64,000 nt of DNA from Hydrangea macrophylla. Taxonomy: Eukaryota > Streptophyta > Magnoliopsida > Cornales > Hydrangeaceae. The notes under the pieces are model-generated. The model saw only the letters and a program-made list of their open reading frames with translations, had not been told where the DNA came from and did no database searches. Location of the stretch: assembly GCA_033977485.1 (NCBI GenBank), contig CM066991.1, positions 133,877,999-133,941,998 on the forward strand, read 5' to 3'. Numbering within the stretch: position 1 is the stretch's first letter; each line of letters begins with the position of its first letter. This document shows positions 62,960 to 64,000 of the stretch, piece by piece. Made by a program: the position numbers and the translations under genes.

Positions 62960-63115
62960 TTTGTTAGGTCACACCTAATTTGTTAGGTACCGTACCTAAT
63001 TTGTTAGGTCACACCTAATTTGTTAGGTACCGTACCTAATTTGTTAGGTTACCTAATTTGTTAGGTCACATAGCACCTAATTTGTTAGGTCACACCTAAT
63101 TTGTTAGGTCACATA
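62960..63115. repeat. Eight repeats of CCTAATTTGTTAGGT
   Basis: Each 15-bp unit has inverted ends (CCTAA...TTAGG), so each can form a small hairpin. Spacers alternate between CACA and ACCGTA types. Located near the LTR start (element orientation). Confidence 0.9.
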
Positions 63116-63236
63116 GCACCGCACACACACACAGGTAAAATTTATACTGTATAAATTTCTAAACTGGTATTTTTTTCTCTGACCAGAATAATATTTTAAT
63201 ATTTTAATATACGCTTTAAATTTTCGGGTCATTACA

Positions 63237-64000
63237 TTCTCCCCTACTTAAAGAAGTTTGGTCCCCAAACTTAACTCACCTCATGATTCAAAAAGTTGAG
63301 GATATTTTGCACGCATTTCATCCTCTCGCTCCCATGTTGCTTCTTCTACCGCATGATTCCGCCATAAGACTTTGACTAATGGAATAATTTTGCTTCTGAG
63401 GACTTGATCACGACGATCCATGATTTGAACCGGTTGTTCCACATAAGTAAGATCTTCTCGTACTTCTAACGGTTCGTGTGATAATACGTGGCTACGATCT
63501 TTGATGTAGTGTCTAAGCATTGAGACGTGGAACACATTGTGAACGTTAGATAGATCAGGAGGTAATGCTAATCGGTAGGCTACTGGTCCAACCTTTCCCA
63601 AGATTTCAAAGGGTCCTATAAATCGAGGATTGAGTTTTCCTTTTCTGCCAAAGCGAACGATACCCTTGGATGGTGAAATCTTGAGAAATACATGATCTCC
63701 TTCTTCGAACTCTAGGTTTCTTCGATGAGTATCGGCATAACTCTTGTGTCGGCTCTGAGCTGTTTGAATTCGTTGGCGAATAAGTTGGATCTTTTCAGTC
63801 GTTAATTGGACAATCTCTGGTCCCAAAATTTTACGTTCGCCAACCTCTGTCCAACAGATTGGTGATCGACATTTCCTTCCATAGAGTGCTTCATAAGGTG
63901 CCATACCGATACTTGCTTGAAAGCTGTTGTTGTAGGCGAATTCGACGAGAGGTAAATGTTCTTCCCAATTACCCTTGAAGTCTAAAACGATGAGTCGTAG
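63237..64000 (-). mobile_element. Ty3/gypsy chromovirus (Tekay-like), 3' internal part
   Basis: Partial element running off the right edge, with pol ending 44 bp before the 3' LTR. Together with the LTR it is the only chromovirus here that keeps internal sequence. Confidence 0.9.
63281..64000 (-). CDS. pol: Chromovirus integrase C-terminus with chromodomain (partial)
   Basis: Open from the window edge to the TAG at 63281, 239 codons visible. Begins within the integrase core (LPLVEFAYNNSFQASIGMAP, then YEALYGRKCRSPICWTE), followed by the GPY/F-type region (FIGPFEILGKVGPVAYRLAL, NVHNVFHVSMLRHY) and a C-terminal chromodomain (VLWRNHAVEEATWEREDEM). The chromodomain defines chromoviruses, whose integrases may be directed to histone-marked heterochromatin. 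Tekay/Del assignment is by overall resemblance and the 2-3-kb LTRs. Confidence 0.93.
   Translation of the reverse strand, partial: LRLIVLDFKGNWEEHLPLVEFAYNNSFQASIGMAPYEALYGRKCRSPICWTEVGERKILGPEIVQLTTEKIQLIRQRIQTAQSRHKSYADTHRRNLEFEEGDHVFLKISPSKGIVRFGRKGKLNPRFIGPFEILGKVGPVAYRLALPPDLSNVHNVFHVSMLRHYIKDRSHVLSHEPLEVREDLTYVEQPVQIMDRRDQVLRSKIIPLVKVLWRNHAVEEATWEREDEMRAKYPQLFES

Larger units (their letters stand above)
60479..63236 (-). repeat. 3' LTR of chromovirus at right edge
   Basis: 2758 bp; on the minus strand it starts TGTAATGACCCG and ends GGGGGCGTGACA. It is joined directly to internal sequence at 63237 (polypurine AGTAGGGGAGAA on the minus strand). The 5-bp flank at the LTR outer end is TTTTC; its partner lies beyond the window. 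Contains two tandem arrays (61365-61605 and 62960-63115). Confidence 0.92.

Overview
The window is nuclear DNA of a flowering plant, most likely a eudicot; I cannot name the species. It holds three ordinary plant genes with GT-AG introns, all on the minus strand, in a background of plant-type transposable elements that make up well over half of the sequence.

Host genes: (1) a cation diffusion facilitator of the MTPC4/SLC30A9 type (477-6470, 3' end beyond the left edge); (2) cytosolic ribosomal protein uL30/RPL7 (31004-33572, with a 5'-UTR intron and a telo-box/site II promoter); (3) an MSR-type (mannan synthesis related) putative glycosyltransferase of the O-fucosyltransferase-like fold (44261-47689). 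Exon phases were checked for all three and each reads through in frame.

Mobile DNA, left to right: hairpin and TIR elements in and beside the MTPC4 gene; a complete 13.6-kb Ty3/gypsy Tat-lineage retrotransposon on the minus strand (7413-21001, TSD GGGAC) that also carries two antisense genes, one encoding a plant mobile domain protein with its own TATA box and an intron; a Ty1/copia element (21823-29456) whose gag is split by a 3-kb solo LTR (TSD CAAAG); a decayed LINE reverse transcriptase (42345 down to about 35320) cut into four pieces by two solo LTRs (TSDs GTTTG and CATCA) and a tandem TRIM with four LTRs (TSD ATTTT); two further solo LTRs (51177-54301, TSD TTAAT; 57295-59523, TSD CATTC); and, at the right edge, the 3' LTR and integrase/chromodomain end of a Tekay-like chromovirus (60479-64000).

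Most unusual signals: the Tat element, a retrotransposon with two convergent antisense transcription units; the near-total restriction of its pol CpG dinucleotides to the context TCGA (24 of 26 by hand count); five solo LTRs with perfect target duplications against one chromovirus that keeps internal sequence; the 4-LTR TRIM array; and an 11-copy array of the palindrome CAATCGATTG inside one solo LTR. All protein identities are from reading motifs and remembered family features; no database search was possible.
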